Positions 47,334-59,638 are shown, counted from the stretch's first letter. The stretch is DNA of 60,000 nucleotides from Adiantum capillus-veneris (GCA_014529385.2 CM043952.1:66477870-66537869), one strand, 5' to 3'. A program made the numbers and translations. Notes: a model not told the origin generated them from the letters alone.

Positions 47334-48028
47334 CATTGTAAAGTATTGTACATGGATGGAAATCTCAAGTACATGCATCATTTTAATTTTTCATGGATGA
47401 AATCTCAAGTGAATATAACAATTGATTATTGTTTAGTTTATGCTCAACGAGAATTTAGAGTGCTCTTATGCTTTGTGTGTTGTCTAACTTATTTGATTAC
47501 CTTGGCCATAGAATCTTGATTCTACTCTAGATTTGTGATAAATCTACCAAAATTTAATCAATGTTTAGGTTGGACAAGTGGAGTTATCTTACTTGAATAA
47601 GTGGTGGCCTTTGAATCCAAATCTAAGCCAAATCTCTAATTGTTTGCTTGTAGTCTAGGTTGGACATTTGGTGGACCTTGTATCCATGTTTCCTCAACAA
47701 GGTGTGGCTTTTAGTTTTCACTTTAAGTACTCATCTTTAATAAAGTGTAGGATGGAAAATGTTGAGTTAGTAGATTGTATTTTAGACAAGTGGTGTTTGG
47801 TGTACGAATGCTGAAAATGGTTGCAAGGATTCTAACAACGACTTTACCTTAAATAAATTTCTTACTAGGAGTTCTACATATAAATATGGTGAATAAAATT
47901 CTAGTGGTTTTGAGATACCATTTGTGTGTGTGTTTTCTTAGATTCACAAACTGGGATGGATAATGCTCCTATGGTTCAGTCAACAACTATAGAATCCATA
48001 GATTCTATGGTTTCTAAAGTGCCCAAAG
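47334..48028 (+). other. Spacer between the SET exon and the FCP1-like gene
   Basis: It holds three or four degenerate satellite motifs (near 47569, 47660, 47785) and an acceptor-like TTTTCTTAG (47933-47941) that may open the first coding exon of the FCP1-like gene. From 47956 an ATG frame (MDNAPMVQS) runs 27 codons to a TGA overlapping the next ATG, so the true start may lie upstream of a 1-nt indel. Confidence 0.5.
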
Positions 48029-49141
48029 ATGGATGATATTTCTATACTAGAGTCTAGTGTTGTGCAACTTGAGCAAGCTTCCAATAATGAGAACCAAGAA
48101 ATCGATGCTTCAAAAATGCAACATACATCAAAAGAGACTGAAAAGTCCACTCACGAGCTATTGCCAATTGGTACTACGTCATGTAGCGTAGATGTTGAGA
48201 AATCCATGCTTACAATTATATTGGATTTAAATGGTCTATTGTTGAAACGTTCCCCTCAACCATCCTCACACCACAACTCAGTGCAAATGGATTCAAAAAG
48301 ATATATTATACTCAGGCCAGGTTGCATCCAATTCTTGAAGACTATTTTACAAAGGTTTAATGTTGCAATTTGGTCGACAGCTACTAGGAATAATGTGTAT
48401 CAAATCCTTGCAGCACTAAACAACTTAGCTGAGGATACATTGCCTTTCTTTGCAATTTGGTCGCAAGATGTTTGCTACACCGCTCAAACTCAAAAATTGT
48501 TTAGACCCGACAATCCAAACGTTGAGGCAATGTTCAAGCCTCTAGCCAAAATTGCCATGGGGTTTGAATGTGATCCACAAAGAACAGTGCTTATTGATGA
48601 CTCTCCTTACAAGGGATGTATTTCACCAGCAAACAATTGCATTTTTCCACCACAATTTGATGCTGAGAAGATGGTTGACAATATGCTCTTGGAGGAGCTA
48701 CTGCCATACTTGATTCAGCTTGATGAGAGAAGGGATGTGCGTGATTTAATTGCTTCTAATCGTTATGGACAACCTATAGTGACAAATGATAGTGAATACA
48801 AACAAATCATGGAGTATTGGAAGCAGAAAAATGATGTTTGGTCAGCTAAGGTGTTCTTTACAAGAAGAATACCACCTGCAAAAGGTGACAGAGATGAAAC
48901 TATCATTGAAGATGCAAGTGACACAAGCCACCGCAATGAAATGAGAAGAGCCCAAATACAAGAGATCTTGGCAAAGGAGCGTACACCCATTGAAAGCATG
49001 AAGGCGTCACAATTGACCACTTTAGCTAGGCAATTGGGTTGTAACACAAAAGGAGTTTTGAAGGCAACCACAGCAAAGGCTTATATAAATAAGGTGAAAG
49101 CTGAGAACAATCTTCTAAGGCTGGATAGAAAGCAACCCTAA
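48029..49141 (+). CDS. FCP1/NIF-like HAD-family phosphatase, 370 aa
   Basis: This is a member of the FCP1/NIF branch of HAD phosphatases, relatives of enzymes that remove phosphate from the RNA polymerase II tail or from other proteins. Visible: LTIILDLNGLLLKRS (residues about 60-75, motif I, Asp-Leu-Asn where DxD is canonical), VAIWSTATRNNV (motif II, Ser/Thr) and VLIDDSPYKG (motif III, paired Asp). A C-terminal SMKASQLTTLARQLGCN stretch resembles a SAP-type helix pair. The frame is intact over 370 codons. A short intron after the stop (49142-49235, acceptor TTCTGCAG) probably lies in the 3' untranslated region. ATG 48029 is the best start, though an upstream frame (47956) overlaps it. The family call is firm; catalysis is uncertain because of the Asn. 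Confidence 0.85.
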   Translation: MDDISILESSVVQLEQASNNENQEIDASKMQHTSKETEKSTHELLPIGTTSCSVDVEKSMLTIILDLNGLLLKRSPQPSSHHNSVQMDSKRYIILRPGCIQFLKTILQRFNVAIWSTATRNNVYQILAALNNLAEDTLPFFAIWSQDVCYTAQTQKLFRPDNPNVEAMFKPLAKIAMGFECDPQRTVLIDDSPYKGCISPANNCIFPPQFDAEKMVDNMLLEELLPYLIQLDERRDVRDLIASNRYGQPIVTNDSEYKQIMEYWKQKNDVWSAKVFFTRRIPPAKGDRDETIIEDASDTSHRNEMRRAQIQEILAKERTPIESMKASQLTTLARQLGCNTKGVLKATTAKAYINKVKAENNLLRLDRKQP

Positions 49142-50100
49142 GGTACTAGTGACATGTCATATATTCTTGATACACATGCTTGAACACTCATGTGCATGGT
49201 ATCTAACAAATCTTTCTTTTTATTCCTTCTGCAGGATCTTACAAAGGATACTACTAGATGGAGCTCAATCAATAGAGATTTTGATATTTTTGCTCAAAAT
49301 AATGAAGCGAAGCAGTCACCTACATTTTTTGTTTATCAATTTCTTGAGAGACTTTCTTTTAGTTTGTAATCATCAAATGAAATGAAAAGTATCCTTCTTA
49401 TTAAGATTGCTGATCTTTTTCTTGTTCAAAACTTTCAATTGTGATTTATAGTTTTGTTAGCATGAGATTGTGCTTTTTTAGTTTGAAAAAAACTGTCAAA
49501 GATCCAAGTCTTTTTGGCTTTACTTAAGTTATTAATTGTGAAAGATCCAAGTCTTTTTGCTTTACTTAAGTTATTGATTGTCTATGTAATAGTCCTTAAA
49601 ACAATATCGGATGGCTTTCTTGCTCCCATGTCTCACATTGGTCTTTAGGTAAGACAAGTGGTGACCTTGAAAGTATGGTCTCATATCTCGATCAAGTGAA
49701 GAGACATGAAGCTTAAATATCACTACTATGTATCTAGTGTTAAACTCCATCGAGACAAAGATACTAGAGTGCCAAATTGCAGTCTAGTTTAAGTGAAAAT
49801 CCATTTGAGCTAAGGTAAAACTTATAGTGCCATATTTTCTAGGATTCTACCCCATCAAGGAAGTTAGAATCTAGCACAAACCAATTAAGACTCTTTTGGA
49901 GCCTAGATAGGACAATTCGTGGAACTTAAGAACTTATTATTGAGTTAGAGTCTAGTTTAGATAAGCAAAAGATCTTCAAACCAGCACTTGACTTTCTTAC
50001 TATTCAATATTCAAAGTCCCTTGAGGCTAACAAATTACATACCTACTTGTAACCTAACTAATGAGTAATTATATAGATCTAAGCAAGTATATATAATGAG
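49142..50100 (+). other. 3' flank of the FCP1-like gene
   Basis: It contains the putative 3' UTR exon (from 49236) and a 47-bp tandem duplication (AAGATCCAAGTCTTTTT, at about 49498 and 49545). The first satellite motifs appear from about 49650, still in plus orientation (AGACAAGTGGTGACCTT). No further gene. Confidence 0.5.
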
Positions 50101-53100
50101 TCTTCAAACTAATAACCAAGGGAAGAGAGTAGCAAGGTCCACTACTTGTCCAAGCTCAGCTCTAGACAACATAGAAAGATGCTAGTTCTACTAATTGTCT
50201 AATTATAGGCATGGAGAAATGATAGAAGGTTGACCACTTGTCCAACCTATCATCTCTAGTAAGATGGGAGGTTTGGCCTTAAGATTCACCATGTAACCAA
50301 CCTATACATCATTGTATTATGAAGAGTAAAAAAGCAAAGCTCCACCACTTGTCCAAGCTAGTTCTAAAATCCACATGGAGATAAGCAAGCTCCACCATTT
50401 GTCGAATCTCTCTTCCATTAAAACATGAAAAAACTCAGCTATGTTGTACAGGGGGACTTTTTTCCAAGGTCCACCACTTGTCCAAGCTAGGATCCATTAA
50501 ACATGGAAATAAACAAAGCTCCACCACTCGTCCAACCTTTAGAGTTGCAAAGTGTATGGGTTGTCTAAACTAGGTATGGGAAAATAATTGAAGGTCCACC
50601 ACTTGAAACATGGAGATAAGCAAGCTCCACCATGTCTCCAATATGCTAGACTCCATTGAAACACCCTAAAACCCATGATATTTTGTACATAGGGGATGTA
50701 CATTCAAGGTCCACCACTTGTCCAACCTTTATCCCTAGTAGCTTGATAGATTTGGTCTCAAGATTCACCACTTATCCACTCTATGTCATTGTATTAAAAA
50801 GGATTGGGTGTTAAGGTCCACCACTTGTCCAACCTATAAGGTTATATTTTAAATGGTTTTTTTTCTCACAACTTGAACTACCCATGATATTTTTTACATG
50901 GGGGTTTTTTTCAATGTCCGCACACTTGTCCAAGCTAACTCTATTGAAAAATAGAGAGAACCAAAGGTCCACCACTTGTCCAAGCTAAGCTATATTGAAA
51001 CATGGAGAGAAGGATGATCCACCATTTCTCCAAGATAGGCTTCATTGAAACATGGAGAGAAGCAAGCTCCACCATGTCTCCAAGCTAGGATCCATTTAAA
51101 TACCCTAAACCCATTTTATTTTGTACATGGGGGGTTTTATTTCAAGGCCCACCACTTGTCTAACCTATTATCCCTAGTAGCAAGAGTGGTTTGGTCTCAA
51201 GATTCACCACTTGTACACTCTATGTCATTATATTAAGAAGAACTATGTGTTAAGGTCCACCACTTGTCCAACCTATAAGGTTATATCTTAACTGGTATCC
51301 TTTCTCACCACTTGAAATGCCCATGATATGTTTTACATGGGGTTTTCATTCCAAGGTCCACCACTTGTCCAAGCTAACTCTATTCAAACATAGAGAGAAG
51401 CAAAGGTCCACCACTTGTCGAAGCTAACTCTATTTAGACATAGAGAGAAGCAAAGGTTCACCACTTGTCAAAGCTAGGCTCCATTGAAACATGGAGAGAA
51501 GTAACCTCCATCATTTTTCCAAGATAGGTGCCATTCAAACATGAAAAGAATCAAGATCTACCATGTCTCCAAGATGCTAAACACCCTAAAACCATGATAT
51601 TTTGTACATGGATTGTTTACATTCAAGGTCTACCACTTTTCTAACCTATTATACCACTTGTCTAACCTATTATACCTAGTAGCATGAGTGGTTTGGTCTT
51701 AAGATTCACCACTTATCCACTCTATGTCATTATATTAAGAAGAACGGGGTGTTAAGGTCCACCACTTGTCCAACCTATAAGGTTATATCTTAAATGGTAT
51801 CCTTCACCACTTGTAAAGGTCCATCACCACTTTTCCAACCTATAAGCTTATATCTTGAATGATATTTTTTCTCATCACTTGTAATGCCCATGCTATGTTT
51901 TACAAAGGGGTTTTGTTCCAAGATCCACCACTTGTCCAAGCTAACTCCATTGAAACATAGAGAGAAGCAAAGGTCCACCACTTGTCCAAGATAGGCTCCA
52001 TTGAAACATGGGAGAAGGATGATCCACCATTTCTCCAAGATAGGCTCCATTGAAACATGGAGAGAAGCATCTCCACCATGTTCTCCAAGCTAGGATTCCA
52101 TTGAACATTCTGACAATCAATTCCACCACTTGTCAACCTATTATCCCTGTAGCACGATGGAAGATTCCCTAAACCATAATTTTGTACAGAAGAATTACTA
52201 TGTTAAGGTCCACCACTTGTCCAACCTATAAGGTTATATCTTAAATGGTATCCTTTCTCACACTTGAAATGCCCATGATATGTTTTACATGGGGGTTTCA
52301 TTCCAAGGTCCACCACTTGTCCAAGCTAACTCTATTAAAACATATAGAGAGAAAGAAAGGTCCACCACTTGTCCAAGCTAGGCTCATTGAAACATGGAGA
52401 GAAGGAACCTCACCATTTCTCCTAGATAGTCTCCATTGAAACATGGAGAAAAGTAAGCTCCACCATGTCTCCAAGATGCTAGGCTCCATTGAAATACCAA
52501 TACCCATGATATTTTGTACATGGGGGGTTTACATTCAAGGTCAACCATTTGTCCAACCTATTATCCCTAGTAGGTTTGGTCTCATGATTCACCACTTGTC
52601 CACTATATGTCATTATATAAGAGGAATTGGGTGTTAAGGTCCACTTGTCCAACCTATAATGTTATAGCTTGAATGGTATTTTTTCTCACCACTTGTAATG
52701 CCATGACATGCTTTACATGGGGGTTTGTTCCAAGGTCCACCACTGTCCAAGCTAAATCTTGAAAATAGAGAGAGAAACAAAGGTCCACCACTTTTCCAAG
52801 TTAGGCTGCATTGAAACATGGACCTTAATACCAAATTATTCCTAGTAGCATGAGTGATATTTTGTACATAGGGGGTTTACATTCAAGGTCCACCACTTGT
52901 CCAACCTATTTTACCTAGTAGGTTTGATCCCCATTTCACCACTTGTCCACTCTATGTCATTATATCAAGAATAATTGGGTGTTAAGGTCCACCACGTGTC
53001 CAACCTATAAGGTTGTATATTGAATGGTATTTTTTCTCACCACTTATAATGCCCATGATATGTTTTACATGTGGGGTTTGTTCCAAGGTCCACCACTTTT

Positions 53101-54620
53101 CCAAGATAACTCTATTCAAACATAGAGAGAAACAAAGGTCCACCACTTGTCCAAGCTAGGCTCCATTGAAACATGGAGAGAATGATGCTGCACCATTTAT
53201 CTAAGATAGGATCCATTGAAACATGGAGAGAAGCAAGATTTACCATGTTTCCAAGCTAGGCTCCATTGAAACACTCTAGGGGATTTTATTTCAAGGCCCA
53301 CCACTTGTTTAACCTATTATCCCTAGTAGCATGAGTGGTTTGGTTTCAAGATTCACCACTTGTACACTCTATGTAGTTATATTAAGAAGAACAATTTTTT
53401 AAGGTCCACCACTTGTCCAACCTATAAGGTTATATCTTAAATGGTATCCTTTCTCGCCACTTGAAATACCCATGATATGTTTTACATGGGGGTTTGGTTC
53501 CAAGGTCCACCACTTGTCCAAGCTAACTCTATTGAAACATAGAGAGAAGCAAAGGTCCACCACTTGTCCAAGCTAGGCTCCATTGAAACATGGAGAGAAG
53601 GATGATCCACCATTTGTCAAAGATAGGCTTCATTGAAACATGAAGAGAAGCAAGCTGCACCATGTCTCCAAGATGCTAGGATCCATTGAAATACTTTAAG
53701 CCCACGATATTTTGTACATGTGGGGTTTAAGTTCAAGGTCAACCACTTGTCCAAGCTATTATCCCTAGTAGCATGAGTGGTTTGGTCTCAAGATTCACCA
53801 CTTTTCCACTCTATGTCATTATATTAAGAGGAATTGGGTGTTAAGGTCCACCACTTGTCCAGCCTATAAGGTTATACCTTGAATGCTATTTTTTCTCACC
53901 ACTTGTAATGCCCATGACATGCTTTACATGGGGGTTTTGTTCCAAGGTTCACCACTTGTCCAAGCTAATTCTATTGAAACATAGAGAAAAACAAAGGTCC
54001 ACCACTTGTCCAAGCTAGGCTCCATTGAAACATGGACTTTAATACCAAATTATTCCTAGTAGCATGAGTGATATTTTGTACATGGGGGGTTTGCATTCAA
54101 GGTCCACCACTTGTCCAACCTACTTTTCCTAGTAGGTTTGGTTGCAAGATTCACCACTTGTCCACTCTATGTCATATTAAGAATAATTGGGTGTTAAGGT
54201 CCACCACTTGTCTAACCTATAAGGTTATAGTATTTTTTCTCACCACTGCAATGTCCATGATATGTTTTACATGGGGGTTTTGTTCCAAGGTCCACTGCTT
54301 GTCCAAGCGAAATCTGTTCAAACATAGAGAGAAACAAAGGTCCACCACTTGTGCAAGCTCCATTGAAACATGGAGAGAATGCTGCTCCACCATTTATCCA
54401 AGATAGTCTCTATTGAAACATGGAGAGAAGTAAGCTCCACCATGTCTCCAAGATGTTAGAGTCCATTGAAATACCCAAAACCCATGATACTCTTTACATG
54501 GGGGGTTTACATTCAAGGTCCACCACTTGTCCAACCTATTATCCCTAGTAGCATGAGTGGTTTGGTCTCAGGATTCACCATTTGTCCACTCTATATCAAT
54601 ATATTAAGAGAAATTGGGTT
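50101..54620 (-). repeat. Inverted block of the 440-bp satellite
   Basis: The repeat now reads AAGGTCCACCACTTGTCCAA, the reverse complement of the array at 25-41 kb. The full unit is recognisable from about 50.7 kb, with the same internal order inverted (for example 53400-53840). Several units are truncated or diverged, more so than in the main array. No gene is supported; short frames repeat the array's pseudo-frames. Confidence 0.88.
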
Positions 54621-55010
54621 TCCATATCTAAATGGATCTTTGCTTGGATAAGTGGTAGACCTTGAGACCTAAATACCCATTCTACACTAGAGAATTGGTT
54701 AAGCCTTATGCACTTCAAGCATACCTTTAACAACAAGTAGTAGTTATTAGTTGACTTAAGTCTAGTGGAACTCCATGGTATTGAGACTAAGAGAGAGTGT
54801 AGCATAAAAACGAGTCAGGATTTTAATTTTACTTTCTTTCTATTAATGAGTAGATCATAGATGGATTTTGGTATCTAATAAAACCTTAGGGTAGACAATG
54901 TAAAACTCATGTCTATTGTTGTGTTTGCATTAAGTGTTCTTATTCTTTAAGTTTAGAATCACTACCAAAAAATGGATTGGCTATATGATGACATAAATTG
55001 AAGAAAACTA
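54621..55010. other. Spacer upstream of the second FCP1-like gene
   Basis: Mostly unique sequence with one plus-orientation motif variant (GCTTGGATAAGTGGTAGACC, 54642). I see no gene. Confidence 0.5.
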
Positions 55011-55733
55011 TTGAATTACCCATACAACCTCCTCCAAGACCTTGTCCAAGGAATCAATCACCTCCTTATCCCCTACCACTTGCTTTCAAGTGACATTAAA
55101 AGAGTACTTATCTTGGATCTAGAGGGGTTACTTCTCAAGACAATTGAAATGAAACATGGAGATTCTATGCCAGCTTGGGCTCAACACATGCGACTTGTGG
55201 AGGATAAAAATGAAGTTTATCATGTGGTGCGACCAGACGCACAAAGTTTTTTGGATTTTTGTGCTGAATACTTTGAGCTTTGGATATGGAGTTGCTATAA
55301 CTTAACAAGGGTGCAATGCATCACACAAAAATGTTTTCCTGTGCAGTATACCAAGTTCAAGGTGTTTATGAGTAACAAAAATTGCCAAAATTGAAATATC
55401 ATGTTAGGATTTACAAGGGTTTATCACAAAAATTTGAGTGATATTTGGAAGATATTTGAGTATTTGGATGCAAACAATACCTTAATTTTTGATGACACTC
55501 CATATAGGGTGATGTGGAACATGCCAGGGACATATCTTATATTTCCAAAGATGTGGAGGCAAACTTCCGAGCAACTTCAAAACTTCTTGCAGAGAACCAT
55601 AATTCCATGGTTGGTAGGATGGTTGTATGTAAGAGATAAGAGAGTCTATACATACAACACAATTGTAAATCAGTACAGTGATTATCAGACAAATTATGTC
55701 GTTGGTGTGTACTTGTCAACACGAAAGCATTGA
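55011..55733 (+). pseudogene. Second FCP1/NIF-like phosphatase, broken
   Basis: A shorter paralogue of the gene at 48029. Visible are VLILDLEGLLLKT (motif I, with Glu at the second acidic position), VVRPDAQSFLDF, LWIWSCYNLTRV (motif II region) and NTLIFDDTPYRVMWN (motif III). One in-frame TGA at 55392-55394 splits it between NKNCQN and NIMLGFTR. The frame begins at a TTG, with no ATG near 55011, so the 5' end is incomplete or in another exon. Downstream it ends STRKH at 55733. It lies between the two inverted satellite blocks. The family call is good; it is probably a pseudogene, unless the stop is removed by an unseen intron. Confidence 0.78.
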
Positions 55734-56480
55734 ATAAATATGGCCATAAGATTCTTTTTTTATTCTAGTGTGTATCTTTCAACATTTGTATAATTTGATA
55801 TAGTCTTTAAAAAAAAAAAACAAAGGTGTGTCAATGAAGTGCACCCTACTCTAAGGGGACTTCAATGTACTATTGGAGTGCATCCTATTGTAAGGGGACT
55901 GTGATGTATTATTAGAGTGCACCCAAATTTTTGGGAACTCATTTTTTATTTGATTGGGGCCTATGTTGGGTCATATAGCAAAAGAAATTCATTTTTCATC
56001 AAGTCATATCGAGGTTGCATTTATTTGTAACTAGAAGAGAATTGATGTTTGATGTCAAAATAAAACTTGTAAGTGTGGATCAGAGAATTCATGGACTTTA
56101 AATATGTGAGAGGGATCTTTTTCTTGGTCACAAATGTTTGCTTTATAAATTTTATCATTAAATACTTTATGTGAAAGAGTTTTAGAACCTAAAAGACTTT
56201 GAAAAGAAAACTATGGAATCTAAGTGCATGTATTCTTGAATGGCTTGAAAGTTGATGTATACATGCATGTCGCCTTGATGAAGATTTAGATCTAACAAGA
56301 TGCAAAGCTAGAATTCTTGGACGTTACCTTTGTCAATTTGGTAATAACATATTTAACTTTCTTTTCTTATGGGTGGAAAATATATTATTATGTGCATTTG
56401 GAACCTAATTGCTGACATTCAAACCAAGATTCCTAGCTATGTTATTTTTTCATATACTTTTTTGTAATGGATTAAGATTG
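55734..56480. other. Spacer with a short tandem repeat
   Basis: From 55835 to 55925 a block of about 45 bp repeats two to three times (GAGTGCA-C-CCTA-T-TAAGGGGACT and similar). The rest is AT-rich unique sequence. No gene. Confidence 0.5.
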
Positions 56481-58140
56481 TGGATACAAGGTCCACCACT
56501 TGTTCAAGCTAGATCTAAGAAAGTATTTATACTGAGTCTTCAAACTAGTAAACCAAGGGAAGAGAGAAGCAGGGTCCATCACTTGTCCAAGCTCATCTCT
56601 AGACAACATAGAGAGATGCTAGGTCTACTAATTGTCTAATATAGTCATGGAGAAATGATAGAAGGTTGATCCACTTGTCCAACCTATCATCTCTAGTAAA
56701 ATGGGAGGTTTGGACTTAAGATTCACCATGTAACCAGCCTATACTTCATTGTATTATGAAGAGTAGAAAAGAAAAGCTCCACCACTTGTCTAAGGTAGGT
56801 CCAAAATCAACATGGAGAGAAGCAAGGTTCACCATTTGTCCAAGATAGGTTCCATTAAAACATGGAAAACCTCATATATGTTGTATATGGTAGATTTTTT
56901 CCAAGGTCCACCACTTGTCCAAGCTAGGATCCATTAAAACATGGATAGAAACAAGGCTCCACCACTCGTCCAACCTTTATAGCTGCAAAGTGTACCGGTT
57001 GTCTGAACTAGGCATGGGAAAATAATAGAAGGTCCACCGCTTATCCAATATATTATCTCTAATAGCATGGGAGGTTTGGTCTCAAGATTTAGGAATTGGC
57101 TGACCTGTATTTCATTGTATTATGATGAATTTGGTTTTAAGGTCAACTACTTATCCAAGCTATAAGTTTATATCTTGAATGGTATTCCTTCCTATCACTT
57201 AGAAAACCAATGATATGTTGTACGTGGGGGGGTTTGTTACAAGGTCCACCACTTGTCCAAGCTAGTTTCATTGAAACATGGATGAAGGAAAGCTCCACCA
57301 TTTGTTAAAGCTAGACTCCATTGAAATGTAGAAAATCCATGCTATGTTGTACATGGGGTTTTTGTTTTAAGGTCCAACACTAGTCCAAGCTAAGCTCCAT
57401 TGAAACATGGAGAGGAGAAACACTCCACCACTTGTCCAAGCTAGGAAACATTGATAGTAGTTGGTTTAGTTTTAAGATCCACCACGTGTCTAAGTTAACT
57501 CTATTGAAACATAGAGAGAAGCAAAGGTCCACCAATTGTCCAAGTTAGGCTCCATTGAAACATGGATAGAAGCAAGCTCCACCATTTCTCCAAGATAGGC
57601 TCCATTGAAACATGGAGAGAATCAAAGGTCCACCATTTCTCCAAGCTAAGCTCCAGTTGTCCAACCTATATGGTTATATCTTAAATGGTAATCTTTCTAA
57701 TCACTTGGAATACCCATGCTATGTTTTACATGGGGGTTTTGTTCCAATGTCACCACTTGTCCAAGCTAACTCTATTGAAACATAGAGAGAAGCAAAGGTC
57801 CACCACTTGTCCAAGCTAGTCTCCATTGAAAAAAGGAGAGAAGCAAGCTCCATCATTTCTCCAAGATAGGCTAGCCTGGATAAGTGCACCTTGAAACCAA
57901 CCTTCCTATGAGGCAATAGAGCATATGCTACAATATATTTTATGTATGCCCCATGCCTCAAATTAAGAAGTTCTAGATTAGAAGTGGACCTTTCTTGAAT
58001 GTCACATGAAATAAATTAAGGAAAAATAGCCAAGTGGATTGTATTTCTCAATGGATCGTTGCTTTCACAAGTTGTGAACCTTGAGTCACTTTTACATTAA
58101 CTTGGACAAGTGGTGGACCTAGAAGCCAAGCTCTCCATGT
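56481..58140 (-). repeat. Second inverted block of the satellite
   Basis: AAGGTCCACCACTTGTCCAA variants recur (for example 56901, 57240, 57797) together with CTCCATTGAAACATGGAGAG blocks, same orientation as 50.1-54.6 kb. The blocks at 50.1-50.6 and 56.5-57.0 kb share extended similarity, including AAGGGAAGAGAG and GGAGAAATGATAGAAGG, which suggests a segmental duplication. The end near 58117 carries one plus-orientation motif. Confidence 0.82.
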
Positions 58141-58914
58141 TGAGATAAGTTGTAGGTAGGTCAGTAGAACATAGACAACAATAATGGATGCAATATACTC
58201 GTCTCCTAATAATCCAATTGATTGAAACCATGGTATTTTAGTTGTTTTCATTGTGTATTGTATGTGCATAAAGTGGAATGAGACCTTAAGAAAACTCAAT
58301 TTTTTGACAAAATCTCTATATTTTGTACATGATATATTGAAAGTTGTCCAACCTGGGAATTGGGATTTTCCCAATTTACCTAATATGGTCTTCCTACACA
58401 AATGTATGAATAATAATGTGGAGTGTGCATAGATTACTTTAACATTGAATTGTGGCCTAAGTAGGAGACTCTTTTCTAATATGATATTTTGGTTTTATTT
58501 CAAATGTGCAGTGATAATAGAAGATAGCTTATCATGAGAGCACATGACTAACTGCATGCATTTCTCCACCCAACTCTACTCCTCCTATAGGCTCCTAGAA
58601 TATCTTTAGGAGACCCCTTGACTCACACGCATAACCAACAGTGCCAAGCCCCCCCCCACCCCCCCGCTTCCCCCCTCTCCATGCTTGTTTTGACATTACT
58701 CCCTCCTTCAAGGGCATTTTCTTGAAAACATCAATGAGAACTCTTTGAATGTTTTCCTATCCAAACTTGGATTTAATTAACTAATCCATTGGACAATTAC
58801 CAAATCTCGCACTCATATGTGGAACTATCTACTTGTAGCAAAAATTGTATTAAATTACTACAATCAAATATTCTCTTGTTCCTTTGGCCAAAAGAAACCT
58901 CTACTTAGATCTAC
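58141..58914. other. Unassigned spacer with a C-rich tract
   Basis: There is a C-rich run at 58650-58676. No gene or repeat of the satellite family is seen. Confidence 0.5.
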
Positions 58915-59175
58915 TACTAGTATTGGATCCTACGTCAAATGAAATGCTGTAACTGAGAAAACTTATTGTTATCACTAGTTAACTAATAGCAGAGTCTATC
59001 TCAAGCAACACGCTCTAATTGAGCAAAAGTTATTGATTTCATTTCTCTACTAATATTAGAGCCTACCTCAAGGAAAACACTTTCATTGAGCATAACTTAT
59101 TACTCACTCTTCTTAACTAATAGTAGAGCCTATCTCAAAGCTCTAATTAAGCAAAACTTATTGCTACCTCTTCTC
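58915..59175. repeat. Degenerate minisatellite, about 66 bp by 4
   Basis: Four consecutive blocks share the pattern ACTAATAGTAGAGCCTATCT, CTCTAATTGAGCA, AACTTATT, with starts near 58915, 58980, 59048 and 59114. It is unrelated to the 440-bp satellite. Non-coding. Confidence 0.75.
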
Positions 59176-59638
59176 AAGAAATTCCTTTCCAAAATTGGAA
59201 TGCTTCTTATCAATGCAAATTAGTCAAGCATTTGATGTGAGCATTTGGAATTGTTGTGTGACACATAACAAAAAGTGGTCCTATCTAAGTCCATGGGTAG
59301 GTTTACTCTCCACATACAGAGTAAATCCCAAAACTGGTATTATTCTTTGTGAAAGAAGAAGAGCCTTTTGTGGAGTAAATATCTTTGTTTAGCATGTCGA
59401 GATCCCTAAACCTTCTTAGCTCCACAATTTGATGGATGTTGCAATCTGCTTCATCATGGCTACACAAGAACTGCACGTATACCTTCTGCTTAAAATTGTG
59501 TGCCCTTATGGTTGCACATTGCTTCTAACTTGAGTAGCCAAACATAATTGTTGGTCACATGTTCTCTCTAAAAGTTTTCAACTTTTTTTTTTCTTTGTCT
59601 AGATCTCTTTGTCGTGTTTACCACATTTCTCATTCATT
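59176..59638. other. Unassigned sequence before the copia fragment
   Basis: The plus-strand frame at 59195-59392 has no recognisable domain. This may be decayed retrotransposon sequence belonging with the fragment at 59639, but I cannot show it. Confidence 0.4.

Noticed and set aside
21071-58140. An integrated giant-virus segment
   Set aside because: No capsid, polymerase or packaging gene is seen, and introns and the plant-like phosphatase argue against it. Left only as an alternative within a finding.
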